The notes below the pieces were generated by a model, which saw only the letters and a list, made by a program, of their open reading frames with translations, did no database searches and was not told the origin of the DNA. A DNA stretch of 47,792 bases from positions 1 to 47,792 of the forward strand of contig JAGXIQ010000163.1 in NCBI GenBank assembly GCA_024635625.1, written 5' to 3'. The stretch comes from Loktanella sp. Lineage in GTDB: Bacteria > Pseudomonadota > Alphaproteobacteria > Rhodobacterales > Rhodobacteraceae. How positions within the stretch are numbered: the stretch's first letter is position 1; every line of letters begins with the position of its first letter. The translations under genes and the position numbers were made by a program. Of this stretch, positions 16,423 to 25,549 are shown in pieces.

Positions 16423-19230
16423 TCACGTCTGCGCCCGTTCCACGCCGCGGTCAATGGCCTCGCGCAGGCGACGTTCAAGGCTGTGACGTTTGGACTCGCT
16501 GTGGAATTTCAGACCGGTCAGATCTTTGACGTAGAAGGTGTCGACAGCCTGTTCGCCATAAGTCGCGATCACTGCACTGGCGATATAGACATGGGCGTTC
16601 GCCAACGTGCGGGTCAGGTCGAACAGCAGGCCTGCGCGGTCGCGTGTATCCACCTCGATGATTGTATAGATTTCCGAACCGTCGTTATCGAAGGTAATCG
16701 TGGTCGGCACGCGGAAGGCCCGCATACGTTTTGGCATCTTGTCACGGTCGACTAAGGCGTCGCGCGGTACAACTTCGCCCAACAAAGTCTTGTGAATCAT
16801 CGCCCGGAGGCGCGGCAGCCTTGATTCCTCGAATGGGTGGCCATCCGCGTCCTGAACCCAAAATACCGCCGTCGCATACCCGTCTTTGGAGGTATAGCTA
16901 CGTGCATCGACGATATTTGCGCCGACCAGTGCCAGTGCTCCTGTCATGCGTGAAAACAGGCCCGGATGATCGACCATCGCAAAGCAGGCGCGAGTTGCAT
17001 CTCGATCGACGTCTGGCATCAGGTCGATGCGGACCTCGTCGTCGGGAATGTCGCGCAGCAGGTTAGCAAAGATCACGTGGGTCGCAGGCGGCAGGCCTTG
17101 CCAGTAGGGGCCGTAATGCCGTGCCATCTCTCGTTTGAGGTTCGCGGAATCCCAGTCGCCGAGTGCGTCGCGCAGGCTGCGTTTGGCGACGTTTTCGCGG
17201 GTTTCACGGTTCACGTCTTCAAGGCCGTTATCCAACGCAGATCGCGTCGCGGCATAAAGGTTGCGCAGCAGCACGGCTTTCCAGTTATTCCACGTGCCCG
17301 GACCGACGCCACGAATGTCGCAAACAGTCAGGACTGTCAGTAGATCAAGTCGTTCGACGGATTTTACTGCCTTGGCAAAGCCGCGGATGGTGCGGGGTTC
17401 AGAAATGTCGCGCTTTTGGGCCGTATCGGACATCAGCAGATGGTAACGGATCAGCCACTCGACTGTTTCGGTTTCCTTTTTGGTCAGTCCCAGTCGCGGA
17501 CAGACCCGGCGGGCGATTTGGGCGCCGACGACCGAATGATCCTCTGGTCGACCCTTGCCAATGTCATGCAACAGCAGGGCGACATAGATGACCTTGCGGT
17601 TGATACCATCTTTCAGGATGCTAGACGCCAGAGGCAAGCTGTCCCCCAGTTCTCCGCGTTCAATCTGACTTAGGTGGCTGATGCACTGGATGATATGTTC
17701 GTCCACCGTATAGTGGTGGTACATATTGAACTGCATCATCGCCACGACGGGGGCAAATTCGGGCAAAAAGGCACCCAGCACGCCCAGTTCGTTCATGCGC
17801 CGCAAAGCCCGCTCTGGGTTACCGTGCTTCAGCATCATGCTTAGAAATAGTTTGTTGGCGTCTGGGTCAATCTGCACTGCTTCGTCGATCAGGTGCAGGT
17901 TCGCGGCGATCAGGCGCATCGCGTCGGGATGCATCAATGTGCCCGTCCGCATCGATTCGTCGAAGATGCGCAATAGGTTTAGGGGGTCGGCCAAGAAAGA
18001 CTTGGGTCCAGATACGGTCAAGCGGTTCTGCTTGATGGCGTAGGGTGGGTTCGTCTTGGGCTTGCGCTTTAACAGCCGTTCAAGCATTGGCGCGGCCTTC
18101 GTGTGCGACTTTTCCTGCGCAACAAGGAAGATGCGGGTCAGGTCCCCGACCATCGTGGCATGACGAAAATACGCCTGCATAAAGTGTTCGACGCCGCGCC
18201 GCCCGCCGCCGTCTGCGTAGCCCATCGCCTCTGAGACGGCGACCTGCATATCAAAGGTTAATTGGTCTTGGGCGCGGTCCGCGATCAAGTGCAGGTGACA
18301 GCGGACAGCCCATAGAAATTCGTGTGCCGCGCGAAAGGTCTCGTATTCCTCTTGGGTAAAGACCTTGTGCCGCACCAGTTCAGACGCGTCACGTACACCG
18401 TGAATGTACTTGCCGATCCAATAAAGCGACTGCAGGTCGCGCAATCCGCCTTTGCCTTCCTTAACGTTCGGTTCAACCATATAACGCTGACCGCCTTGTT
18501 TTCGGTGGCGCTGGGCCCTTTCGTTTAACTTGGCTTCGATGAAGTCGGGGGCAGAGGATTTGAAAAGCTCCGTCCACAGTCGCTTGCCCAGTTCGTCCGC
18601 AAGTCCTGCGTCGCCAGTCAGATAGCGGTATTCCACCAGCGAGGTGCGGATTGTGTAATCCTCTCCGGCAAGCCTGAGGCAATCTTTGATGGTGCGGCTG
18701 GCGTGACCGACCTTCATCTTGAGGTCCCAAAGCATGTAGAGCGTGGATTCAATCACGCTTTCGGCCCAAGGGGTCATTTTGTAGGGTGTCAGAAACAGCA
18801 AGTCTACGTCGGAATAAGGTGCCATCTCGCCTCGGCCGTAGCCGCCGACCGCGATGACGGATAAGCGTTCTCCCTCGGTCGGATTTGGCACTGTATGCAG
18901 GCGGCTGCACGCCACATCGATGACGGTCGTCAGGATCTGGTCTGTTAGCCAACTGTAGGCACGGGTGGTAGGCGTGGCGCGGAACGGTTGCTGATGAAAC
19001 TCTGCCTGAATTGCGTCCCGTCCGGCTTTCTGCGCGGCTTTCAGGATCGTTACAGTCGCAGCCCGGATCCCCTTGTCGTCGGTCGCTGTTGCGCAAGCAT
19101 CCTCTAGCGCTGCCGCGACGGCAGCGGCATCAAAAATCTGCAACGCCGGCAGGATTAGATCCTCCGGCGTTGCGTCGATCGGTTGGGCGGACGGTTTAGC
19201 TGCCTGCACGGCCGAAACTGCGTGGGGCAT
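16423..19230 (-). CDS. glnD: Bifunctional [protein-PII] uridylyltransferase / uridylyl-removing enzyme
   Basis: A 935-residue nitrogen sensor that uridylylates PII under nitrogen limitation and reverses this when glutamine is high. Its domains in order are a nucleotidyltransferase with GGYGRGEMAPYSDVDLLFL, a GlnD-specific linker, an HD hydrolase with LLLHDIGKGRPEDHSVVGA, and two C-terminal ACT domains (one begins PGLFSRMTGALALVGANIVD, the other RAGLLFDLTRTLANAHVYI). I chose the ATG at 19228-19230. A TTG at 19269 extends the frame by 13 residues, and neither has a strong ribosome-binding site. Either start overlaps the end of the upstream lipoprotein gene (35 bp or 74 bp), so the two are coupled. 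Confidence 0.93.
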   Translation of the reverse strand: MPHAVSAVQAAKPSAQPIDATPEDLILPALQIFDAAAVAAALEDACATATDDKGIRAATVTILKAAQKAGRDAIQAEFHQQPFRATPTTRAYSWLTDQILTTVIDVACSRLHTVPNPTEGERLSVIAVGGYGRGEMAPYSDVDLLFLTPYKMTPWAESVIESTLYMLWDLKMKVGHASRTIKDCLRLAGEDYTIRTSLVEYRYLTGDAGLADELGKRLWTELFKSSAPDFIEAKLNERAQRHRKQGGQRYMVEPNVKEGKGGLRDLQSLYWIGKYIHGVRDASELVRHKVFTQEEYETFRAAHEFLWAVRCHLHLIADRAQDQLTFDMQVAVSEAMGYADGGGRRGVEHFMQAYFRHATMVGDLTRIFLVAQEKSHTKAAPMLERLLKRKPKTNPPYAIKQNRLTVSGPKSFLADPLNLLRIFDESMRTGTLMHPDAMRLIAANLHLIDEAVQIDPDANKLFLSMMLKHGNPERALRRMNELGVLGAFLPEFAPVVAMMQFNMYHHYTVDEHIIQCISHLSQIERGELGDSLPLASSILKDGINRKVIYVALLLHDIGKGRPEDHSVVGAQIARRVCPRLGLTKKETETVEWLIRYHLLMSDTAQKRDISEPRTIRGFAKAVKSVERLDLLTVLTVCDIRGVGPGTWNNWKAVLLRNLYAATRSALDNGLEDVNRETRENVAKRSLRDALGDWDSANLKREMARHYGPYWQGLPPATHVIFANLLRDIPDDEVRIDLMPDVDRDATRACFAMVDHPGLFSRMTGALALVGANIVDARSYTSKDGYATAVFWVQDADGHPFEESRLPRLRAMIHKTLLGEVVPRDALVDRDKMPKRMRAFRVPTTITFDNDGSEIYTIIEVDTRDRAGLLFDLTRTLANAHVYIASAVIATYGEQAVDTFYVKDLTGLKFHSESKRHSLERRLREAIDRGVERAQT

Positions 19231-20395
19231 TTTCAAGAATGACGAGCTGATTGTTGCGAACCGTCGCAACGGCGAGGCCGCGCTGGTTCAAGCCGTTCGG
19301 CAGAAGGCGGAAAATGCCGTTTGTGCCCTGAAAGCCCTGCGAGGTGGTTAATGCCTTTTTTGTCAAAGCGTTACGGTTGCCTGTGGCGACCAGTGCACCG
19401 ATGGCGGCGATACCGTCATACGCCAGCCCGGCCAGCGGATGGGGATCTGCTTTATAAGCGGCACGGTAACGCGCTTCGAAATTTGAGACCATGCCGCGGT
19501 CAGGCACAGCAAACAGGCCACCCTGAACCCCCGGCAACGCCAATGCCTGTGGCACGGCACCCCAGTTCGTCAGGCCGATGTAGCGGGTGTCGACTGGATT
19601 GATACCAGCGCTGGGCAAGGCAGTTGCGACAAGCGGCAAATCAGCGTTTGCGCCGGCGGTCAGAAAGACAGCTTGTGCGCCAGCAGCCTTCAGAGTCGCC
19701 GCGATCTGCGGTGTAGCACTCGTGATGCCTTGCTGTGACAAGGGGTAGCTGCCGATACCTGCAACCTGGCCACCGTTCGACTGTACAGCGCCCACGATGG
19801 CGTCACGGCCTAACTGGCCGCCCAAATCATTGGCGTGAACGACGCCAAAGCGTTCGATTCCGGAACGGCGCGCGTATTCCACAAGACGGTTCGCAGTGTT
19901 ATCGAAGGTCGCGCCAAGAACGAAGACGTTGCCGCCAGCGACAGTAGGGTTGTTGGTCAATGCCAGCACGTTGATATTCCGCGAGGCAACCGCATTGCCG
20001 ACCGGATTTACCGTCTCGCCATATAGCGGCCCGAGGATAATTTTGGCACCTTCGTCTGCAGCCTGCGTGGCGACCTGCGCAGCTTGTGTTGGGCTTGCAC
20101 CCGAATTGTAGACCCGCAGGTCGATTTGTACGCCATTCAGATCTGAAATCGCCAGACGCGCAGCATTTTCTAGATTGCTGGCCAATATGGCATCGTTGTT
20201 GTCACCGGACCCACCGGGAACCAAAAGGGCGACCTGCACCGGCGCGTTGGGATCGATCGCAACACCGGTGTTTGCGCTTTCGCCTATCGGGACAGGCACG
20301 CAGGCAGCTGCCCACACCAACGTGGCGACAGCTGCGGTGCGGGCGGCAATCCGCCTCAGAATCGGTGTGGAAACTCGGGGCAGCAAGGCGGTCAT
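19196..20395 (-). CDS. Penicillin-binding protein activator (LppC/LpoA-like lipoprotein)
   Basis: A 399-residue protein with a lipoprotein-type signal ending WAAAC near residue 31, followed by a periplasmic-binding-protein-like fold as in the C-terminal domain of LpoA. VQVALLVPGGSGDN begins the domain, and GAKIILGPLYGETVNPV and FVLGATFDN are typical of the family. The ATG at 20393-20395 has AGAGG 9 bp upstream; an ATG 9 bp earlier would sit directly on that site. It lacks the TPR-like N-terminal domain of E. coli LpoA. It is divergent from rsmI, as in the widespread rsmI-lpoA-yraN neighbourhood, and leads into glnD and murJ. It probably supports peptidoglycan synthesis; in alphaproteobacteria this is inference. 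Confidence 0.8.
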   Translation of the reverse strand: MTALLPRVSTPILRRIAARTAAVATLVWAAACVPVPIGESANTGVAIDPNAPVQVALLVPGGSGDNNDAILASNLENAARLAISDLNGVQIDLRVYNSGASPTQAAQVATQAADEGAKIILGPLYGETVNPVGNAVASRNINVLALTNNPTVAGGNVFVLGATFDNTANRLVEYARRSGIERFGVVHANDLGGQLGRDAIVGAVQSNGGQVAGIGSYPLSQQGITSATPQIAATLKAAGAQAVFLTAGANADLPLVATALPSAGINPVDTRYIGLTNWGAVPQALALPGVQGGLFAVPDRGMVSNFEARYRAAYKADPHPLAGLAYDGIAAIGALVATGNRNALTKKALTTSQGFQGTNGIFRLLPNGLNQRGLAVATVRNNQLVILENAPRSFGRAGS

Positions 20396-20513
20396 GTACG
20401 GCATCCTCTTGTTTTCCGGGGCCAAGGGCACTGCGGGCGTTGTCCTTTCACCCGATCCGCCCCATGGTTCAGGGTTCGTGACAGCATAAAGCAGGGCGCA
20501 CAGGGGTCTAGGC

Positions 20514-21377
20514 ATGAATTTCGAAATCAGGCCATTGTCGGCGGGATTGTATTTGGTTGCGACGCCGATCGGTGCCGCGCGGGACATCACTTTGCGTGCG
20601 CTGGACATTTTGGCCAGCTGCGACCTGATCGCGGCAGAGGATACGCGCACCGCACGAAAGCTGATGGAAATCCACGGTGTCCCCTTGGGCAAGCGGCAAG
20701 TCGTGGCCTTTCATGATCACAGCGGCGAAGCCCAGATCGCTCGATTGGTTGCTGCCATCGCCGAGGGGAAATCCGTCGCCTGCGTATCAGAGGCCGGCAC
20801 CCCTCTGATTGCCGACCCCGGCTACGAGTTGGCACTTGCGGTGCAAGCCGCTGGCCACCCGGTGATCGCAGCGCCGGGTGCCTCTGCTGTGCTGGCGGCA
20901 TTGGCGGTCGGTGGGTTGCCAACAGATCGGTTCGCTTTTGTTGGCTTCCTATCTGCAGCAACTTCAGAGCGGGCGACGCAACTGGCTGAACTGAGGGATC
21001 TACCGTTCACGCTTGTATTGTACGAATCGCCCAAGCGCGTTCACAGCTTATTAAGCGCGGCCTGCGACATTCTGGGGGCGGATCGGGTTGCCGTGGTTTG
21101 TCGGGAACTGACGAAAAAATTTGAAGAGGTGTCGCGCGGTACGCTTGGATCACTGGCCGCTGATTTCGACGGGCGGGCCGTAAAGGGCGAAATCGTCGTC
21201 CTGATTGGACGCGTAGGCGCTGAAACCGTGGCAGAGGTCGATGTTGAAACGGCGCTGCGGGATGCGATGCGCACGATGCGCATAAAGGACGCGGCGACCG
21301 CGGTCGCCGGTGCCATGGGGCTGCCTCGCCGTCAGGTTTATCAGACGGCGCTGGGCTTGGATCAGAAGGAAGACTGA
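20514..21377 (+). CDS. rsmI: 16S rRNA (cytidine(1402)-2'-O)-methyltransferase RsmI
   Basis: A 287-residue tetrapyrrole-methylase-fold enzyme that uses SAM to methylate the ribose of C1402 in the ribosomal decoding centre. Its diagnostic segments are LYLVATPIGAARDITLRAL at the N-terminus, CDLIAAEDTRTARKL, CVSEAGTPLIADPGYEL, and PGASAVLAALAVGGLPTDRF. The downstream interrupted yraN begins 2 bp after the stop, so the two form an operon. Confidence 0.95.
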   Translation: MNFEIRPLSAGLYLVATPIGAARDITLRALDILASCDLIAAEDTRTARKLMEIHGVPLGKRQVVAFHDHSGEAQIARLVAAIAEGKSVACVSEAGTPLIADPGYELALAVQAAGHPVIAAPGASAVLAALAVGGLPTDRFAFVGFLSAATSERATQLAELRDLPFTLVLYESPKRVHSLLSAACDILGADRVAVVCRELTKKFEEVSRGTLGSLAADFDGRAVKGEIVVLIGRVGAETVAEVDVETALRDAMRTMRIKDAATAVAGAMGLPRRQVYQTALGLDQKED

Positions 21378-21378
21378 C

Positions 21379-21747
21379 GTGCAGGCGCAGATACGAAACC
21401 GGACAAATTATCATGCGGGGCTTGCCGCAGAGGATATCGTTGCCCGGTCTTATATCGCGCGCTGATGTGTTGAAGCCGCACGGCGCTGGCGTGGGATGGC
21501 TGGTGAAATAGATTTGATCCTGCGCGACGGTGATGAAGTCATTTTTGTCGAAGTTAAGAAAAGCCGAACCCATGCACAGGCGGCGCAACGTGTGACACGT
21601 CGGCAAATGGATCGGATCTGTATGGCTGCTTGCGAATTCGTCAGTGGCGAGCCGCGCGGATCATTAAAGCCGATGCGGTTCGATGTGGCGACTGTCGATC
21701 AAACAGGACAGGTAAAAGTCGTCGCCAATGCTTTCGGCGGCTGGTGA
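21379..21747 (+). pseudogene. yraN: YraN (UPF0102) endonuclease-like gene interrupted by an in-frame opal codon
   Basis: A GTG at 21379 opens a frame of 122 codons ending in TGA at 21745-21747, cut by a TGA at codon 29 (21463-21465). The parts on both sides match the family. Before the stop is NYHAGLAAEDIVARSY. After it come ARRWRGMAGEIDLILRDGDE, VIFVEVKKSRTHAQAA, and a C-terminal VDQTGQVKVVANAFGGW. The reading frame is unbroken; one GGA to TGA change (a Gly is usual there) would explain it. An ATG at 21496 could restart an 83-residue product that keeps the GEIDLI and EVK nuclease motifs but lacks the conserved first helix. Position after rsmI supports the identity. Confidence 0.85.
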
Positions 21748-21813
21748 CGCGGCATTGCGCAAGTCGTAGGGCTACGGCATATCGGAACAATACCCGACCT
21801 GAAAGGCCCGTGC

Positions 21814-22758
21814 ATGTCCCTGAAAGTTGCCATCCAGATGGACCCGATCGGTCCCATAAATATCGACGCCGATAGTACCTTCCGCATCGCGGAAGAGGCG
21901 CAGGTGCGTGGGCATAGTCTGTTTTACTATACCCCTGACAAACTTGCGTTTCGCGAAGGGCGCGTCACGGCGCGCGGCTGGCCTTTGACGGTCCTGCGGG
22001 AAAAGGGAAATCATTTTTCGCTCGGCGCGGAGGCAGAAGTCGACTTAGCAGATTTTGACGTCGTATGGCTCCGTCAGGATCCACCCTTTGATATGGGATA
22101 TATCACAACGACGCATTTGCTGGACATGATTGCCGACACGACGCTGGTCGTGAATGACCCGTTCTGGGTGCGCAATTATCCGGAAAAGCTGCTCGTGCTA
22201 GAGTTTCAGGATTTGACACCGCCTACTATGATTGCGCGCGATCTTGAAACCCTACGAAGCTTTCGCGCCACCCATGGGGATGTCATTCTTAAGCCGCTTT
22301 ACGGGAATGGCGGTGCTGGCGTCTTCAAGCTTGGCCAAGGCGATAGTAACCTCGCATCTCTGCACGAGCTTTTTTCCGGTATCAATCGCGAGCCGTTGAT
22401 CATGCAGAAATTTCTACCTGCCGTGACGAAGGGTGATAAGCGCATCATCCTCGTCGACGGAGAGGCTGTTGGCGCAATCAACCGTGTCCCCGCCGCAGGC
22501 GAGACCCGGTCCAACATGCATGTAGGCGGACGCCCTGAAAAGGTCGCCCTGACTGAACGTGATCGCGAAATCTGCGACCGGATCGGGCCGCTTTTGCGGG
22601 AAAAGGGTCAGATTTTTGTTGGGATCGACGTGATCGGCGACTGGCTGACCGAGATCAACCTAACCTCTCCAACGGGGATTCAAGAACTCGAACGATTCGA
22701 TGGCACGAACGTCGCCGAAAAGATTTGGCTTGCCATCGAAGGTCGCCGCGCCGTCTAA
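21814..22758 (+). CDS. gshB: Glutathione synthase
   Basis: A 314-residue ATP-grasp ligase, the usual length, that joins gamma-glutamylcysteine and glycine. The N-terminus [19 protein letters not shown] is diagnostic. The ATP-grasp region includes [17 protein letters not shown] and [20 protein letters not shown], and the metal/substrate end is [20 protein letters not shown]. The stop TAA overlaps the TAG of the convergent DUF2125 gene by 4 bp. The chaC gene 1 kb downstream encodes an enzyme that degrades the product. Confidence 0.95.
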   Translation: MSLKVAIQMDPIGPINIDADSTFRIAEEAQVRGHSLFYYTPDKLAFREGRVTARGWPLTVLREKGNHFSLGAEAEVDLADFDVVWLRQDPPFDMGYITTTHLLDMIADTTLVVNDPFWVRNYPEKLLVLEFQDLTPPTMIARDLETLRSFRATHGDVILKPLYGNGGAGVFKLGQGDSNLASLHELFSGINREPLIMQKFLPAVTKGDKRIILVDGEAVGAINRVPAAGETRSNMHVGGRPEKVALTERDREICDRIGPLLREKGQIFVGIDVIGDWLTEINLTSPTGIQELERFDGTNVAEKIWLAIEGRRAV

Positions 22759-23723
22759 GGCAAGGCAATGCGTGGGGCCGGTCCCAGCGGGATCGGTCCT
22801 AGCGCCATGCCTCCATTTGCGAAGGTTAACGGCATGGTCAGTGTGGTGCCGTTCGACATTAGGCTGGCCATGCTTTTAAATGTTGGCAGAATATTCGGCT
22901 GAACGAGGCCTGCCTCGCTCAATAGGCCGATCAAGTCCTCCCAGCCTTTGGCTATCAATGTCATCTGACCCGTCGGCGTCCCGGTGGCATCAACCTGCAG
23001 TGCGCCCGTGGCCGTCAATTGGAGAGTGCCCCAGTTTAGGGATAGATCGTTCAATGTGATGTTGGTGATTTGCGGCCGTGTCGGCAGTAGCGCGAACCGA
23101 TCCAACGGACGATCCAAAACCATTGTCGCGTCCACCGTCATTTGGGCAGGCGTCGACGGCGCGGACGGCAGTGTTAGGTTGGATTGCATGTCGGAAAAAT
23201 CGACGTAGGCTTCATATGTATTTGCCGCCGGACCAAGTGGTCGCAATGCGAACAGTGTCTTTCGACCGCCGATCGACCAGCCATAGGACGAGGTGACAGA
23301 GAAATTCTCGGCTTCGGCTGTCAGAGCATCGAAGCTGAGAGATCGGTCTGCTGCTACCGAAAAGCTCGCGCGAAATCCGGTGGATACGACATCCAAATCT
23401 TGACGACCGATGCGCACTGTCTGTTCTGGTGGCAAGGCTACGATAACTTTGTTCGGGCGATAGGACAGCGCCGCAGATTGCACCCACGGCGCCCGCCACA
23501 CTAGCCCCTCATCGGGAGAAGTTACCGCGAGGTCTGTCGCTGTGACGTCAAAGCGCGACGGAAAACCGCCCGTTGATAGATCACTGGTGTCAATCTGCCA
23601 TCCCTGCCCCTCTGCTGCTGCGATTCCGGCCCGCAATCCACGGTCGAGTCCCTGAGAGGCAACCAGCCAAAAACCCGCATAGATCGCGGCGACGAGCAGA
23701 ACGATGGTCAATAAAAGCTTCAT
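22755..23723 (-). CDS. DUF2125 domain-containing membrane-anchored protein
   Basis: A 322-residue protein with one N-terminal membrane anchor ([20 protein letters not shown]), then a long beta-rich domain with [14 protein letters not shown] and [20 protein letters not shown], characteristic of DUF2125. The latter segment recalls AsmA/DUF945-like envelope proteins. I chose the ATG at 23721-23723, which has GAGGGG upstream and places the anchor at the very N-terminus; the open frame continues 21 codons further. It faces the periplasm and its function is unknown. It is divergent from chaC and overlaps the gshB stop by 4 bp. Confidence 0.8.
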   Translation of the reverse strand: MKLLLTIVLLVAAIYAGFWLVASQGLDRGLRAGIAAAEGQGWQIDTSDLSTGGFPSRFDVTATDLAVTSPDEGLVWRAPWVQSAALSYRPNKVIVALPPEQTVRIGRQDLDVVSTGFRASFSVAADRSLSFDALTAEAENFSVTSSYGWSIGGRKTLFALRPLGPAANTYEAYVDFSDMQSNLTLPSAPSTPAQMTVDATMVLDRPLDRFALLPTRPQITNITLNDLSLNWGTLQLTATGALQVDATGTPTGQMTLIAKGWEDLIGLLSEAGLVQPNILPTFKSMASLMSNGTTLTMPLTFANGGMALGPIPLGPAPRIALP

Positions 23724-23786
23724 GTCCGGCCCCTCGTAATCGGTTGGTCCCGCGTTTATAGGGGCATGGGAAAAAGGACCAGTCAC

Positions 23787-24317
23787 ATGCGCTTGTGGGT
23801 ATTCGGATATGGATCGCTACTGTGGAACCCCGGTTTTAAACCGGCAGAGGCACGTCGCGCGGTCCTGCATGACTATCATCGCAGTTTCTGTATGCTGTCA
23901 GTTCATCATCGCGGCACACCAGAGGCACCGGGATTAGTCCTCGCACTTGATGCAGTGCCCGGCGGACAATGCACTGGCATGGCTTTTCGTGCCGAGGATG
24001 CAGAGGCAGAAGCCGTGCTTCAGATGCTGAGAGAGCGGGAGTTGGTGTCGTCGGCCTATCTGGAACGCACTCTGACGCTGCAAACGGAAGACGGCACGCT
24101 AGAGTCCGTCGCCTATGTGATCGACCCAGATCACGAGCAATATGTGCAACTTGAACTTGAAACGCAGGCGCAGATGATTACCCGTAGTATTGGGGGGCGG
24201 GGGCCTAACCCTGACTACCTTTACCGGACGGCGGCCCATCTGGAACAGATGGGGATCGTGGACCCGGACATGCGGTGGCTTGTGGACCGAGTCCGCGCCT
24301 TGACGCCCGGCGATTAA
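23787..24317 (+). CDS. chaC: Gamma-glutamylcyclotransferase (ChaC-like), glutathione-degrading
   Basis: A 176-residue ChaC-family enzyme that cleaves glutathione to 5-oxoproline and Cys-Gly in the cytoplasm. The substrate loop is VFGYGSLLWNPGF at residues 5-17. The catalytic Glu is most likely E85 in LRERELVSSAYLER. YVIDPDHEQYV and GPNPDYLYRTAAHLEQMGI are conserved late motifs. The ATG at 23787 has AAGGA 9 bp upstream and puts the substrate loop at the expected place; another ATG 21 bp earlier is possible. It is 65 bp upstream of the MotA-like gene and may share its transcript. Confidence 0.87.
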   Translation: MRLWVFGYGSLLWNPGFKPAEARRAVLHDYHRSFCMLSVHHRGTPEAPGLVLALDAVPGGQCTGMAFRAEDAEAEAVLQMLRERELVSSAYLERTLTLQTEDGTLESVAYVIDPDHEQYVQLELETQAQMITRSIGGRGPNPDYLYRTAAHLEQMGIVDPDMRWLVDRVRALTPGD

Positions 24318-24382
24318 TCATTTCCGTTTCGTCCGCAACGCCCCTAGGCTGCGGCAAAACGACAGGACAGGACCCCGCCCCC

Positions 24383-25546
24383 GTGACGGATTTGAACAGG
24401 CCCAAGACGCCGCCGCAATTTTCTCAACCGGTGCGGCAAATCACATCCATGCTAATCGCGTTGGCGCTGGTGGGAGCGGGATTGTACCTTGGCTTCGTCC
24501 AGATGCGCGCGATCTTTATGTCGAACCCCTATCTGAATGGTCTGATCTTGGCGGTCTTTGTCATGGGGGTCGGATCGACGTTTGCGCAGGTCTGGCAGCT
24601 GATGAAGTCGGTTGAGTGGATTGAGGGCTTTGCAGCTAACCGGGGCGGCCACCAGATCACGATCGCGCCGTCCTTGCTGGCGCCCTTGGCCACCCTATTG
24701 CGGTCGCGTGGCCAGCTGATGCAGATATCGTCAACTGCGGCTACGTCTATTCAGGATAGCGTCGCACAGCGGATCGATGAAGACCGAGAGATAACGCGAT
24801 ATCTTGGCAACACATTGATTTTTCTAGGACTTCTGGGTACTTTTTACGGGTTGGCGACCACCGTACCCGCACTGGTAGAGACGATCCGGTCGCTAAACCC
24901 CGCAGAGGGCGAGAGCGGCGCAGATGTTTTCGGGCGCTTGCAGCAGGGCCTCGAAAGCCAATTGGGTGGCATGGGAACAGCGTTTTCGTCCTCTCTTCTT
25001 GGACTTGCAGGCTCACTGGTTGTGGGCCTTCTGGAACTCTTCGCGGGGCACGGACAAAATCGGTTTTATCGCGAGCTAGAGGAGTGGCTTTCCACCATCA
25101 CCCGCCTCGGCTTTGCCGGTAATGACGAGGGTGGTCACGAGGACAGTGCGATGCTTTCGGCCTTTGCCAATCACATGGGCGAACAGTTAGATACGATGCG
25201 CGGCATGTTCACCCAAGCAGAGCAGACACGCGGGCAGGCCGACGAGCATCTGTCACAATTGGCGCGCACGATAGACCGTCTAGTCGACAGTCAACGCGGT
25301 TCCGGCACAAACGAGGCGCTATTGACCCGCATCGCCGAAGGTCAGGACCGACTGATCGCCAAGATGGAAGACGGCGGTGTAGATGGCCTGGATGCAGAAA
25401 GCCGTATGCGGCTGCGGTCCATCGACACCCAAATGCTACGTCTTCTAGAAGAAATTGCCGCAGGCCGCCAAGAAACGCTAGCGGATCTGCGGAGCGATTT
25501 TGCGGGGCTGACGCGCGCGATCAAGCAGACCCGGCGGGACGGCTGA
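24383..25546 (+). CDS. MotA/TolQ/ExbB-type proton-channel protein of a stator-like pair
   Basis: A 387-residue inner-membrane protein. Hydrophobic helices lie at about 23-42, 51-70, 146-167 and 205-227. The third holds IFLGLLGTFYGLATTV and the fourth GMGTAFSSSLLGLAGSLVVG, which are the conserved pore helices of MotA/TolQ/ExbB proteins. A charged helical tail of about 160 residues follows, with heptad-like stretches (HLSQLARTIDRLVDSQ). The likely start is GTG at 24383-24385; an in-frame ATG at 24275 would overlap chaC. The MotB-like gene begins 3 bp after its stop. Four helices and a long tail are more like MotA/ZorA than ExbB. It should form the ring that conducts protons and drives the partner. 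Function is unknown. Confidence 0.8.
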   Translation: MTDLNRPKTPPQFSQPVRQITSMLIALALVGAGLYLGFVQMRAIFMSNPYLNGLILAVFVMGVGSTFAQVWQLMKSVEWIEGFAANRGGHQITIAPSLLAPLATLLRSRGQLMQISSTAATSIQDSVAQRIDEDREITRYLGNTLIFLGLLGTFYGLATTVPALVETIRSLNPAEGESGADVFGRLQQGLESQLGGMGTAFSSSLLGLAGSLVVGLLELFAGHGQNRFYRELEEWLSTITRLGFAGNDEGGHEDSAMLSAFANHMGEQLDTMRGMFTQAEQTRGQADEHLSQLARTIDRLVDSQRGSGTNEALLTRIAEGQDRLIAKMEDGGVDGLDAESRMRLRSIDTQMLRLLEEIAAGRQETLADLRSDFAGLTRAIKQTRRDG

Positions 25547-25549
25547 CCC

